A DNA stretch of 64,000 nt from Streptomyces sp. NBC_00433 (GTDB lineage Bacteria; Actinomycetota; Actinomycetes; Streptomycetales; Streptomycetaceae). A program made the translations under genes and the position numbers. Position 1 is the first letter of the stretch. The number at the start of each line of letters is the position of its first letter. Positions 9,491 to 16,793 of this stretch are shown piece after piece. Under the pieces are notes generated by a model that saw only the letters and a list, made by a program, of their open reading frames with translations, was not told the origin of the DNA and did no database searches. The DNA is taken from NCBI GenBank assembly GCA_036015235.1, contig CP107926.1, positions 372,001 to 436,000 on the forward strand. Direction: 5' to 3'.

Positions 9491-9574
9491 ATGAAGAAGA
9501 TCACCGTCCGCAAGGCCGGCACGGTTCGTCTGACCTCGGCTGCCGCCTCGGCCTACTGCTGCGGCGCCAGCTGA
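9491..9574 (+). CDS. candidate RiPP precursor peptide, 27 residues, C-terminal Cys-Cys
   Basis: A short frame directly behind an excellent ribosome site (AGAAGGAG at 9477-9484, 6 bases before ATG). The N-terminal half reads MKKITVRKAGTVRLT, basic and beta-prone like a leader. The C-terminal part reads SAAASAYCCGAS: small residues, then Tyr-Cys-Cys-Gly-Ala-Ser. It is far too short to be an enzyme. It is followed by a strong hairpin and then by a PqqD-like/M50 protease, a TPR protein and a flavin reductase on the same strand. A leader plus a Cys-rich tail beside a PqqD-like (RiPP recognition element) domain suggests a ribosomal peptide that is modified and cleaved. I do not recognise the peptide family. 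It loosely resembles methanobactin precursors in layout (short basic leader, Ala-rich joint, Cys tail), but no MbnB/MbnC gene is present. Coding status is inferred, not proven. Confidence 0.7.
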   Translation: MKKITVRKAGTVRLTSAAASAYCCGAS

Positions 9575-9579
9575 GCCGC

Positions 9580-9619
9580 CGGCCCGGGCCGCCCGCCTCA
9601 CGGCCGGCGGCCCGGGCCG
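9580..9619 (+). terminator. hairpin behind the precursor gene (partial terminator/attenuator)
   Basis: A perfect 14-bp inverted repeat, CGGCCCGGGCCGCC (9580-9593) against GGCGGCCCGGGCCG (9606-9619), with a 12-base loop, begins 5 bases after the peptide stop. No U-tract follows. In RiPP operons such a hairpin commonly reduces read-through or stabilises the upstream message, so that precursor exceeds enzyme. That role is inferred here from position. Confidence 0.7.
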
Positions 9620-9699
9620 TCAACCGTCCGACCCGTCCCGATCCGCACAGCGCGACCGCAGACCCATAGCAGCCCGCGACCCGTAGCAGTGAGGCAGAC

Positions 9700-10932
9700 A
9701 TGGCAACGGTTTCCCCGGACCTCGACCAGCCGGTGCGACTGCACCCTCTGACCTATCTGGAGGAGGGGGACGAGGTCACCGTCGGGCGCGCGGACATCGA
9801 CTCCTACGGGCTCTTCCCGGTCGACGGCGCCGCGCTGCTGCGCCGCCTGGAGGCCGGCGACTCGCCGAACGCCGCCGCCCGCTGGTACACCAGGCAATAC
9901 GGCGAGCAGGTCGATGTCGCCGAATTCCTCGAAGTCCTCGAAGAACTGGAATTACTCGTCAAGGACGGCGAGCAGACGGCGCAGGCGGCAGGACCGGTGC
10001 GCTGGCAGCGCCTGGGACGCGCGCTGTTCTCCCCCGCGGCCTGGGTCGTCTACGGCCTGCTGGTCGCGGCGACCGCGGCCGCCGTGATCCGCACCCCCGA
10101 GCTGCTGCCGCGCTACCACCACCTGTTCTTCACCCATACCTCGCTGGTGGTGCTCACCTTGGGCATCGTGCTCGGCCAGGTGCCCTGGATCCTCGCGCAC
10201 GAGGCCTTCCACGCCCTCGCGGGCCGCCGGCTCGGTCTGCGCTCGACCCTGTCGATCGGCCGGCGCTTCTACTACATCGTCTTCGTGACCGCGCTGGACG
10301 GCCTGGTGGCCGTGCCCCGCCGCAAGCGCTACCTGCCGATGCTGGCCGGCATGCTGCTGGACGTCCTGGTCATCTGCGGCCTGACCCTCGGCGCGGCCGC
10401 ACTGCACGGCGGCACGGGCGCCACCGGGGTCGTCTACCGCCTGCTGCTGTCGATGGCGTTCGCCGTCGTCCTGCGGCTGGCCTGGCAGTTCTACTTCTTC
10501 TTGCGCACCGACCTGTACTACCTGGCCATCACCGTGCTGGGCTGCAACGACCTGCAGACGGTGGCCCGCCAGCAGTTGCGCAACCGCGTCGTGCGGCTGC
10601 TGCGCATGCCCGAGCGGGCGGTCGACGAGTCCGGCTGGACCGACCGCGACCGCGACGTCGCCCGCTGGTACTCCTGGCTACTGGTCGCCGGCTACGTCTT
10701 CCTGACCACGACGCTGCTGACCGCCGTCATCCCGACCGGCGTCAAGGTGACCCGGATGGCCGTGCACAAGCTCGACTCGAACCTGTCCCTGGCGAATGTC
10801 GCCGATGTGATCGTCTTCCTGATCCTCAACTTCGGCGAGCTGTTCCTCGCCGGCTACCTGGCCGCCCGCAGCTGGCGGCGCAGGACCAGGACGGCGGCCC
10901 CCGCCTCGCCGCCGGCGCAGACCGCGGCCTGA
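9700..10932 (+). CDS. PqqD-like domain fused to M50-type membrane zinc metalloprotease
   Basis: A 410-residue protein. Residues about 10-90 (VRLHPLTYLEEGDEVTVGR ... DVAEFLEVLEELELL) have the winged-helix pattern of PqqD/RiPP recognition domains that hold leader peptides. Residues about 110-390 are polytopic membrane protein with the zinc motif HEAFH (167-171) inside a hydrophobic helix and a candidate third ligand Asp at about 221 (GMLLDVLV), as in site-2-type and YydH-like peptide proteases. It probably binds the 9491 peptide and cleaves or exports it at the membrane. It starts 126 bases after the peptide gene, behind a GTGAGGCAG ribosome site, and precedes the TPR gene by about 100 bases. 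Domain assignment is firm for the metalloprotease and good for the PqqD-like part; substrate identity is inferred. Confidence 0.85.
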   Translation: MATVSPDLDQPVRLHPLTYLEEGDEVTVGRADIDSYGLFPVDGAALLRRLEAGDSPNAAARWYTRQYGEQVDVAEFLEVLEELELLVKDGEQTAQAAGPVRWQRLGRALFSPAAWVVYGLLVAATAAAVIRTPELLPRYHHLFFTHTSLVVLTLGIVLGQVPWILAHEAFHALAGRRLGLRSTLSIGRRFYYIVFVTALDGLVAVPRRKRYLPMLAGMLLDVLVICGLTLGAAALHGGTGATGVVYRLLLSMAFAVVLRLAWQFYFFLRTDLYYLAITVLGCNDLQTVARQQLRNRVVRLLRMPERAVDESGWTDRDRDVARWYSWLLVAGYVFLTTTLLTAVIPTGVKVTRMAVHKLDSNLSLANVADVIVFLILNFGELFLAGYLAARSWRRRTRTAAPASPPAQTAA

Positions 10933-11039
10933 CCGGCCCGGTCCGCGGGGGCGCCGCGCGCGCTCCGGCACCACGCAACCCACGACCGACGGCACCGGCC
11001 CGCTCGCACGCGCGCCGGCCCGTGGAAGGAGACCGCCGT

Positions 11040-13133
11040 ATGGACCAGGCAGAGTTCCGCCACCACTGGGTGCACGGAGGCTCACGACGGGGCCGGGCCG
11101 ACGCCGTACGCTCGCTCGCCGCTCCGCCCGCGCTGCTGCCGTCCGGCCTGCCCGTCGACGCGCACCGCCGGCTGCGCGGCCCGTACACCGCGGCCAACAC
11201 GGTGGCGCGGGCGCTGGTGCCTGAGGTGCTGCGGCGCGACGCGGCCCCGGTACGCCGCTACGACATCGAAGTGCTGTCCGTGGCGCCGGAGCTGAGCGAT
11301 CAGGTGCCCAACTCGCGCGAGACGCTGACGTCGATGGCGCTGCCCGCCGAGCGCACCCGCTACTACGCGCGGCTGCGGACCAAGCGGATCGCCAACGGGC
11401 TCGCCGAGTTCGTCCGTGACGCGCTGCCCTCCGGTGGCCCGCGCACCTTGGTGGTGGAGAACGCCGAGCACGCCGAGGCCACGGACGTCGAGTTCATCGC
11501 CGCCCTGGTGCGGCGGGTGGACCCGGCCCGCCTCACCGTCGTGGTCTGCTCCGGCGGCGACGCGGGGGCGCTGGACGAGCGGCTGCGGTCGGTGCTCGAC
11601 GCCCGCGCTCTGGAAACCACCGTGACGGCCGGGCCGCCCGCGCAACCGGGCGGGGACGCCTGGTCCTATGTGAGCGGCGAGTGCCTGGCCGAGGAGCCCG
11701 CCACGCATGCCGCTTACGAGGCACTGGACGCCGCGGAAAGGGCCGCGCTGCACGACCGCAGGGCCGCGGAGATCCTGGCGGTGGGCGACTTCTCCCACGG
11801 CCTCGGCGCCGTCCCCTACCACCTGGAGCGCGGCACCGATCCGGTCGGCGCCGCCCTGCCTGTGCTTCTCGCCGCCGCCGACCATTGCCTGGTGAACGGC
11901 TTCTACGACGCGGTCGTCGACTACGGCACCCGGGCTTTCGCACTGCTCGACGGCACCGGGAACGACACCCTGTGGTGGAAGTTCGCCGTCAAACAGGGTC
12001 TGGCCCTCTCGATATTGTCCAGGACCCGCGAAGCCGAGGAAATCTACGACCGCGCAAGACTTCTGTCCACAGACCCCGCCGTGCATATGGCGTGCTCTTA
12101 TTCCACGGCAATGCTCTACACCCGGCATAATGACCCCGCCGACCGTGACGAGAAGAAGGCGAAAGCCCTGCTGAACGGCGCGGTCGCCACCGCCTCGCTG
12201 CTGCCCGACAGGGTCGAACGCGCCTTCCAGAGCGCGTTTTACAAAAACGGCCGCGCGCTGGTCGAGGTCAATCTCGGCGACCCTGCGGAAGCGCTCAGGC
12301 TCGTCACCGAGTGCATCGACGACCTCGACAGGCAACTGGCACCCGACGAGCACCGCCTGCACCGCTCTGTGCTCAAGAACAACCGCGCCCGCGTCTATGT
12401 CGGCCTCGGCCGTCTGAACGAGGCGTTGGACGACTACGCCGTCGTCATCGAGCAGGACCCCAACCACGCCGAGCACTACCTCGAACGCGGCAACATCCTG
12501 CGGCGGCTGGGCCGCACCGAGGAGGCCCTCGCCGACTACGCGCGCGCGATGCGGCTCTCCCCGCCCTTCCCCGAGATCTGCTACAACCGCGGCGACCTGC
12601 GGCTGTCGGAGGGCGACACCGCCGGCGCGCTCGCCGACTTCGACTACGTCATCGACCTGGAGCCGGACTTCGTCGACGCCTACGTCAACCGTGCCGGGCT
12701 CTACCTGGACGAGGAGCGGCTCGACGCCGCCCGGCAGGACGCCGAGACCGGGCTCCTGCTCGACGCCGACAACGCCTACCTACACGTGGTGGTGGGCCAG
12801 GTGCACGCGGAGAACGAGGACTTCGCCGCCGCCGAGGAGGCGTACGACCGGGCCGTCGCGGCCGACCCGACCCTGGTCACCGCGCTGTCCGGGCGGGCCG
12901 CGGTCCGCTTCGAGAACGGCAGGGCCGACGCCGCCGTCGAGGACATGGACCGCGCGGTGGACCTGGCCCCCCAGGACCCGGCGCTGCGCTACAACCGGGC
13001 CTTCCTCCACCAGGCCCGCGAGGATTGGCACAGCGCACTGGCCGACCTCGTCGTCGCGGACGCCCTGGCCCCCGACGACGAGGACATCGCCGCCGCCCTC
13101 AAGACCTGTCGCGTGAAGACGGGCCAGGCGTGA
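11040..13133 (+). CDS. TPR-repeat protein with vestigial ATPase-like N-terminus
   Basis: A 697-residue cytoplasmic protein. The N-terminal 220 residues are laid out like a STAND/AAA module. RGPYTAANTVARALVPEVLRR stands where a P-loop would be but lacks the GxGxGK(T/S) signature, while a Walker-B-like strand RTLVVENAEHAE and a following VVVCSGG strand remain. From about residue 320 to the end it is TPR, with eight or more repeats such as EALDDYAVVIEQDPNHAEHY and EALADYARAMRLSPPFPE. TPR arrays bind peptides or partner proteins. In this operon it may act as scaffold, sensor or chaperone for the peptide. ATG 11040 is chosen over an in-frame GTG at 11022 because GGAAGGAG (11024-11031) lies 8 bases before it. 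The stop overlaps the flavin reductase start. Confidence 0.85.
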   Translation: MDQAEFRHHWVHGGSRRGRADAVRSLAAPPALLPSGLPVDAHRRLRGPYTAANTVARALVPEVLRRDAAPVRRYDIEVLSVAPELSDQVPNSRETLTSMALPAERTRYYARLRTKRIANGLAEFVRDALPSGGPRTLVVENAEHAEATDVEFIAALVRRVDPARLTVVVCSGGDAGALDERLRSVLDARALETTVTAGPPAQPGGDAWSYVSGECLAEEPATHAAYEALDAAERAALHDRRAAEILAVGDFSHGLGAVPYHLERGTDPVGAALPVLLAAADHCLVNGFYDAVVDYGTRAFALLDGTGNDTLWWKFAVKQGLALSILSRTREAEEIYDRARLLSTDPAVHMACSYSTAMLYTRHNDPADRDEKKAKALLNGAVATASLLPDRVERAFQSAFYKNGRALVEVNLGDPAEALRLVTECIDDLDRQLAPDEHRLHRSVLKNNRARVYVGLGRLNEALDDYAVVIEQDPNHAEHYLERGNILRRLGRTEEALADYARAMRLSPPFPEICYNRGDLRLSEGDTAGALADFDYVIDLEPDFVDAYVNRAGLYLDEERLDAARQDAETGLLLDADNAYLHVVVGQVHAENEDFAAAEEAYDRAVAADPTLVTALSGRAAVRFENGRADAAVEDMDRAVDLAPQDPALRYNRAFLHQAREDWHSALADLVVADALAPDDEDIAAALKTCRVKTGQA

Positions 13134-13672
13134 CCACCGCCGAGCCGGCCGTGCACGGGGCGGCCGGCCCGGCTGGACGGCCGCTGCACGCGCCGGCCGG
13201 GCAGCGGGCGCTGCGCGACGTACTGGGCCGCTACGCCACCGGTGTCGCGGTGGTCACCACCCGGCACCACGGGCGGCCCGCCGGCGTCACCGTCAACTCC
13301 TTCACCTCGGTGTCCCTCGACCCGCCGCTCGTCCTGTGGTGCCTGAGTTCCTCCTCCGGCAGCCGGTCCGCCTTCACCCGCACCGAGCACTTCGCGGTGA
13401 ACGTGCTCGGCGCGGACCAGCGCGACCTGTGCACCCGTTTCAGCCGCCCCGGCGACCGCTTCGCCGGGCTGCCGGTGCACACCGGACCGCACGGCCTGCC
13501 GCTGCTGCCCGGCGCGATCGCCGTCCTGCTGTGCCGCCGCGTCGATCTGCTGCGGGCCGGCGACCACCTGCTGCTGCTCGGCACCGTGACGGACCACAGC
13601 ATGTCCCCCGGTCCTGCGCTGCTGTTCGCCGACGGCGGCTACCACGCCGGACCGGGCCGCACCGGACCCTAG
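13130..13672 (+). CDS. flavin reductase family protein (FMN-binding split barrel)
   Basis: A 180-residue protein of the two-component monooxygenase reductase family. It contains LRDVLGRYATGVAVVTT, then GVTVNSFTSVSLDPPLVLWCL, SAFTRTEHFAVNVL and a C-terminal HLLLLGTV block with LLFADGGYH, all standard positions for FMN and NAD(P)H binding. Such proteins supply reduced flavin to an oxygenase or halogenase, or act as flavoenzymes themselves. GTG at 13130 overlaps the TPR stop (GTGA), so the two are translationally coupled and belong to one operon. No flavin-dependent partner is encoded nearby. An IS30-like remnant begins within 3 bases of the stop codon, so downstream operon genes may have been lost. 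Confidence 0.9.
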   Translation: MTTAEPAVHGAAGPAGRPLHAPAGQRALRDVLGRYATGVAVVTTRHHGRPAGVTVNSFTSVSLDPPLVLWCLSSSSGSRSAFTRTEHFAVNVLGADQRDLCTRFSRPGDRFAGLPVHTGPHGLPLLPGAIAVLLCRRVDLLRAGDHLLLLGTVTDHSMSPGPALLFADGGYHAGPGRTGP

Positions 13673-13674
13673 GG

Positions 13675-13911
13675 ATCGGGCGCAAGACGGGCTACCGGTG
13701 GCGGCTGAGCGCGACTTTGACCAGGAAGCTCCGCACCGGCCGGCCACCGGGGAAGAAGCGCCGTCGCCCTGACCGCGCAGGCCGAGATGCGTAGCGCCCG
13801 CCGCGCCCATCGACGGCAGACCGTCTGTCATCGAGCTGCGCCAGCGACGCGGCGACCGGGAGGGCGACCTCGTCATGGGCGTCCGCGGCCAGTCCGGCCG
13901 CCCGATCAGGC
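13675..13911 (+). mobile_element. IS30-family transposase remnant, frameshifted
   Basis: Two frames carry pieces of an IS30 transposase: IGRKTGYRWR from 13675, and PSVIELRQRRGDREGDLVMG from 13821, the latter matching the well conserved 'RPxVxExRxRxGDWEGDLV(M/V)G' block. The pieces are in different frames, and the catalytic DDE core after the second is missing. The remnant abuts the flavin reductase stop on one side and the SDR remnant on the other. It is dead, but it marks a recombination border. Confidence 0.7.
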
Positions 13912-13929
13912 GGGGCGCCGGGCCATGCC

Positions 13930-14288
13930 GGTACGCCCTGCGCGAGGCGGGCGACGTGGTCCCGTGCCCGGAACTCCGTGATCCTGCGGTCGTACTCCTC
14001 CCGCAGAGGGTCGATGCCGCCCGTGCCGAAGGGCACGCGCAGTGGCGGGTTGGGGGCGTCGGCGATCGCGAGCAGCGCGTCCGCCGTCGTTGCTGCGTCG
14101 CCGGTGACGAACGGCGCGTCCTTCATCCCGGCCATGAGCGCTTCGCGGACGGGCTCGTACTCCGGCATCGGGTCGACTGCCGGAGCGGCGGCGCCGAGGC
14201 CGGTCGCGAAGGTGAGAGGTTCGATGAGGGTGACCAGGATTCCCTGGTGGGCGACCTCGGCGGCCAGGGAGAGTCGTCGGCGCAGAGC
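13930..14288 (-). pseudogene. short-chain dehydrogenase/reductase C-terminal remnant
   Basis: From about 14288 down, the minus frame reads LSLAAEVAHQGILVTLIEPL, then TFATGLG, MPEYEPVREALMAGMKDA, GDAATTADALLAIADAPNPP and LRVPFG. This is the C-terminal half of the classical SDR type that includes 'EVAPxGIxVTxVEPGxFxT' and the 'DPxxxAxAxLxxxxxxxPPLRLxLG' tail. The Rossmann N-terminus and the catalytic YxxxK region are absent, so only the distal half survives. It lies between an alcohol dehydrogenase fragment and the IS30 remnant. Confidence 0.75.
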
Positions 14289-14343
14289 TGAGTTCCCCCG
14301 GCCCGGTCGCCGGGCCGTAGGTTCCGCACACCCGAGGCGGCCC

Positions 14344-14436
14344 CCTCCCCCACGCCCACGGCCTCGTGGCCGAGCACCCGTCGACCGGACGCGACCGCGA
14401 GGACGATCTCACGGCCGGCGAGTGCCGCGGACGTCA
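14344..14436 (-). pseudogene. zinc-type alcohol dehydrogenase fragment
   Basis: The minus frame shows ALAGREIVLAVASGRRVLGHEAVGVGEG, containing the RVLGHEAVG block of zinc-dependent medium-chain dehydrogenases, where the Glu and His lie at the catalytic zinc. Only about 30 residues are recognisable. It overlaps the last codons of the aquaporin-like gene in another frame, which suggests the channel's C-terminus was rewritten by this junction. Confidence 0.45.
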
Positions 14437-15209
14437 TCCGAGCTGGATTCTGGTTGATAGTTCTGGCTGTACAGGCAATTCTTGAAATGGCACACGTAGG
14501 CGGGGTCGTGGATAAGTTTTCCGCACGGGATGACGTGGTGGCGAAACAGGGTCGCAGCAGCCAATGCGCCCACTGACGGTGCGAGCAGATAAATCCAGAA
14601 ATCCGCCCACGTGTCCCCCACGAGAGCCGGACCGATGCTGCGCGCAGGGTTGGAGCTGCCTCCCGAGATGGGGACTGTGAGGTAAGTGAGAGCGACACCC
14701 AGCACGCCCGCGGCAGCGGCGGTGAAAGGCAGCAGGCGGGGCCGTCGAACGAAGGTCAGGATCAAGGCGACCACCAGGAAAGTGGCACAGAATTCCACTG
14801 CGAGTGCGGGCCAGACGCCTCCGCGGCCCGGCATCGTGGCCCCCACTCGCGCCCTGGAAGCCCTGTGACCCCAAATGGCCGCCACGGCCGCCGTGCCGAA
14901 TGCGGCGCCCCCGAACTGGGCGAGCATGTAGGAGGCGGCGCCCTTGGGGGTGATCTTCCCCAGCCGCAGGAACGCGAGGGTGACGACAGGGTTGATATGA
15001 CCGCCGCTCGTGCGACCGATCGGAGAGTAGATGATCAGAGTCGCCGAAGCCGAAAAGAGCAGCGCCGTCATGAACCTGCGCAGGTCCGCGCTGGGCACCA
15101 TGGAGATCACGGGCGAACCGTGGGAGAAATTGAACACGATGACGCTCAGGCCGACAAGGAGCAGGAGAGCCGTGCCCAGAAACTCCGCAACGAACTCGCG
15201 CCAATACAT
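14409..15209 (-). CDS. MIP-family channel (aquaporin/glycerol facilitator-like)
   Basis: A 266-residue membrane protein with six hydrophobic segments, starting MYWREFVAEFLGTALLLLVG. It has the two half-helix loops of the family: the first reads GGHINPVVT and the second GGSSNPARS. The second NPA is intact, but the first has Val in place of Ala (NPV), a variant known in some MIP proteins that could alter pore selectivity. Water, glycerol or a small neutral solute would be the substrate. The hydrophilic tail after about residue 235 is unusual, with two Cys (VCHFKNCLY), and runs into degraded DNA. The stop may therefore not be the ancestral one. No operon partner is apparent. Confidence 0.88.
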   Translation of the reverse strand: MYWREFVAEFLGTALLLLVGLSVIVFNFSHGSPVISMVPSADLRRFMTALLFSASATLIIYSPIGRTSGGHINPVVTLAFLRLGKITPKGAASYMLAQFGGAAFGTAAVAAIWGHRASRARVGATMPGRGGVWPALAVEFCATFLVVALILTFVRRPRLLPFTAAAAGVLGVALTYLTVPISGGSSNPARSIGPALVGDTWADFWIYLLAPSVGALAAATLFRHHVIPCGKLIHDPAYVCHFKNCLYSQNYQPESSSDDVRGTRRP

Positions 15210-15343
15210 CCGGTACTGATCTCCTCGTCGGGACTGAGGTCGTCGTGAGGCGCAGGCTCCTGTTCACGCGGGCTGCGAGACGGGGCGCACGGTACGCGAT
15301 GCGCCGAGACGCCCGCCGCGCGGAACAGTGGAGCAGATTTCCT

Positions 15344-16291
15344 TCAGGGGGAGGCCGGTCCTGTCGGTGCCACCGGCGGATTGAAGCGTGAATATTGCGG
15401 GTCCGACCCGATGAGAGCACCTTGCGGATAATTGATCTGCACGACCTCGGACACCTCGAATTCAATTGTTCGTTCTGCCCCGGGAATCCCGGCCGCGCCC
15501 TCCGCGCTCCAGTCGATGACCGCTGTGCCTGTCACCTGCAGCGTCGTGCCGGCCTGCCAGTCGATGAACAGCAGACCCGCGTGCGGGTTGACTGTCAGAT
15601 TTCCCAGGGTCATCAGCATCGTGTTGCCCTGGTAGTCGGGCCACCGGATCCGTCGGGGGGAAAGGGTCCGAACGAATCCGGGATTGCCACCGCGGTGGGA
15701 GGCGTCGGCGTCACCCGTCGCGGATGAGGTGGCGACGAAGAACGTGTCTGCGGCGTCGATCAGCCGGCGCTGGTCCGGGAGCAGCTCGCTGCTCGCTTCC
15801 GCCTGGGATTGCGGAGCGGAGGACGGCCCCTTCCTGACGTGCCTGCTCTGGATGTACTTGGGGCAGTTTCCGTACGCCTGGTCGACAGCGAGTGTGAGCC
15901 CGTCCGGTCCGGCAACGGTTCGACCGTTGATCCTCAGGCGGCGGCGGTTGAGGAGGTCGACAGCGACGGTCCCCACATGCGCGGGGGCGGCCAGGACCGC
16001 CGCCAGCGGGTCCGTGTCCGGAAGGCGCGCTCCGACGGACAGCTTCCGGGGGCCGAGCACCTGCAGGAATCCGGGGTCTCCGAAGATCATGGACGCCCAC
16101 ATCCGGCCGTCCGACGCGGCGGCGCCTACGATGAGGAATCGGAGTTCCGCAAGGAAACCATCCGCCCCCCGGGGAAGGGTGCCGCTGATGATCGGACGCA
16201 GGCGTTCGGCCTCCTCACTCAGTCCCGCACGCTCCTGAGCCGCCAGCTCGCCTTCGTGGTACGAGGTCTGGGGCGATGAACTGCTCGGCAT
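15344..16291 (-). CDS. pyridoxamine 5'-phosphate oxidase-like (split-barrel flavin) protein
   Basis: A 315-residue protein with two FMN-binding split-barrel halves. Around residue 70 it reads FLIVGAAASDGRMWASMIFG and then DPLAAVLAAPAHVGTVAVDL. In the second half TFFVATSSATGDADASHRGG, GNTMLMTLGNLTVNPHAGLLFIDW and TLQVTGTAVIDW are the classical PNPOx strand motifs. CPKYIQSRH between the halves is typical of this family. It is likely a cytosolic flavin- or heme-binding oxidoreductase; its reaction is unknown. ATG 16291 is used, although the frame stays open further upstream. It is divergent from the MOSC/ferredoxin-reductase fusion at 16794, and homologues often sit beside such fusions, so they may share an electron pathway. 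Confidence 0.85.
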   Translation of the reverse strand: MPSSSSPQTSYHEGELAAQERAGLSEEAERLRPIISGTLPRGADGFLAELRFLIVGAAASDGRMWASMIFGDPGFLQVLGPRKLSVGARLPDTDPLAAVLAAPAHVGTVAVDLLNRRRLRINGRTVAGPDGLTLAVDQAYGNCPKYIQSRHVRKGPSSAPQSQAEASSELLPDQRRLIDAADTFFVATSSATGDADASHRGGNPGFVRTLSPRRIRWPDYQGNTMLMTLGNLTVNPHAGLLFIDWQAGTTLQVTGTAVIDWSAEGAAGIPGAERTIEFEVSEVVQINYPQGALIGSDPQYSRFNPPVAPTGPASP

Positions 16292-16559
16292 TGTCGATCC
16301 TGACTTTCGTCGGCACCTCGCGCGGGGAAGCCGAGAATGGGATGAAACAGCCCGGATGGAATTCAGCCTAGACCCGAGGGACCAGCGGTGCGGCTGCCAG
16401 GCCGAGTGTCCTGCCAAGCCTCCGGTGAAGTTGCCGGAGCCGATCCTCAGGTCTAGCGTAGCCAGGGTATGGGGTGGTCTCCGCAGCGCGAGGTTAGACA
16501 CACGAAGCGGGTTGCGAGCCTCCGTCGGCGGCCCCCCGGCAGGGCTCTCAAAAGGGAAC

Positions 16560-16715
16560 CCGTCAGCGGCTGCATTCACGGATTCATGGGCCGCCTTCTT
16601 CAAGTTGCTCGGTAAAGGCGACGTCGATGTCGTGGCGAATCTCTTCAGCGAAGAGATCGACTGGTTCGCGCCGGGGAACGGGAAGTCGATTCCCCGGGCC
16701 GGCCGGCGGACACGA
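16560..16715 (+). pseudogene. SnoaL-like domain remnant
   Basis: The translation shows FTDSWAAFFKLLGKGDVDVV and then ANLFSEEIDWFAPGNGKSIP, the first helix and strand of SnoaL/NTF2-like proteins ('F...L..GD.D....LF...I.W..PG'). The rest of the roughly 130-residue fold is missing. The frame then runs, without a stop, into the MOSC gene start at 16794, so an automated caller could wrongly fuse the two. Confidence 0.65.
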
Positions 16716-16793
16716 CGTGAGCAAGCCGATGACCCACGCGAGGCTCCCCCGGGACCGGATCCGCAGCGGAGTCGCCGCAAGAAAGGTGGCGGG

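Noticed and set aside
9491-9574. The peptide as a methanobactin precursor
   Set aside because: The short basic leader and Cys tail look similar, but no MbnB (DUF692), MbnC or transport genes are present and the core lacks the CxxC spacing.
11040-13133. Linking the LanC-like gene (51 kb) to the peptide locus (9.5 kb)
   Set aside because: They are about 38 kb apart with unrelated genes between, and the peptide has only three Ser/Thr residues near the two Cys; the link would be speculation.
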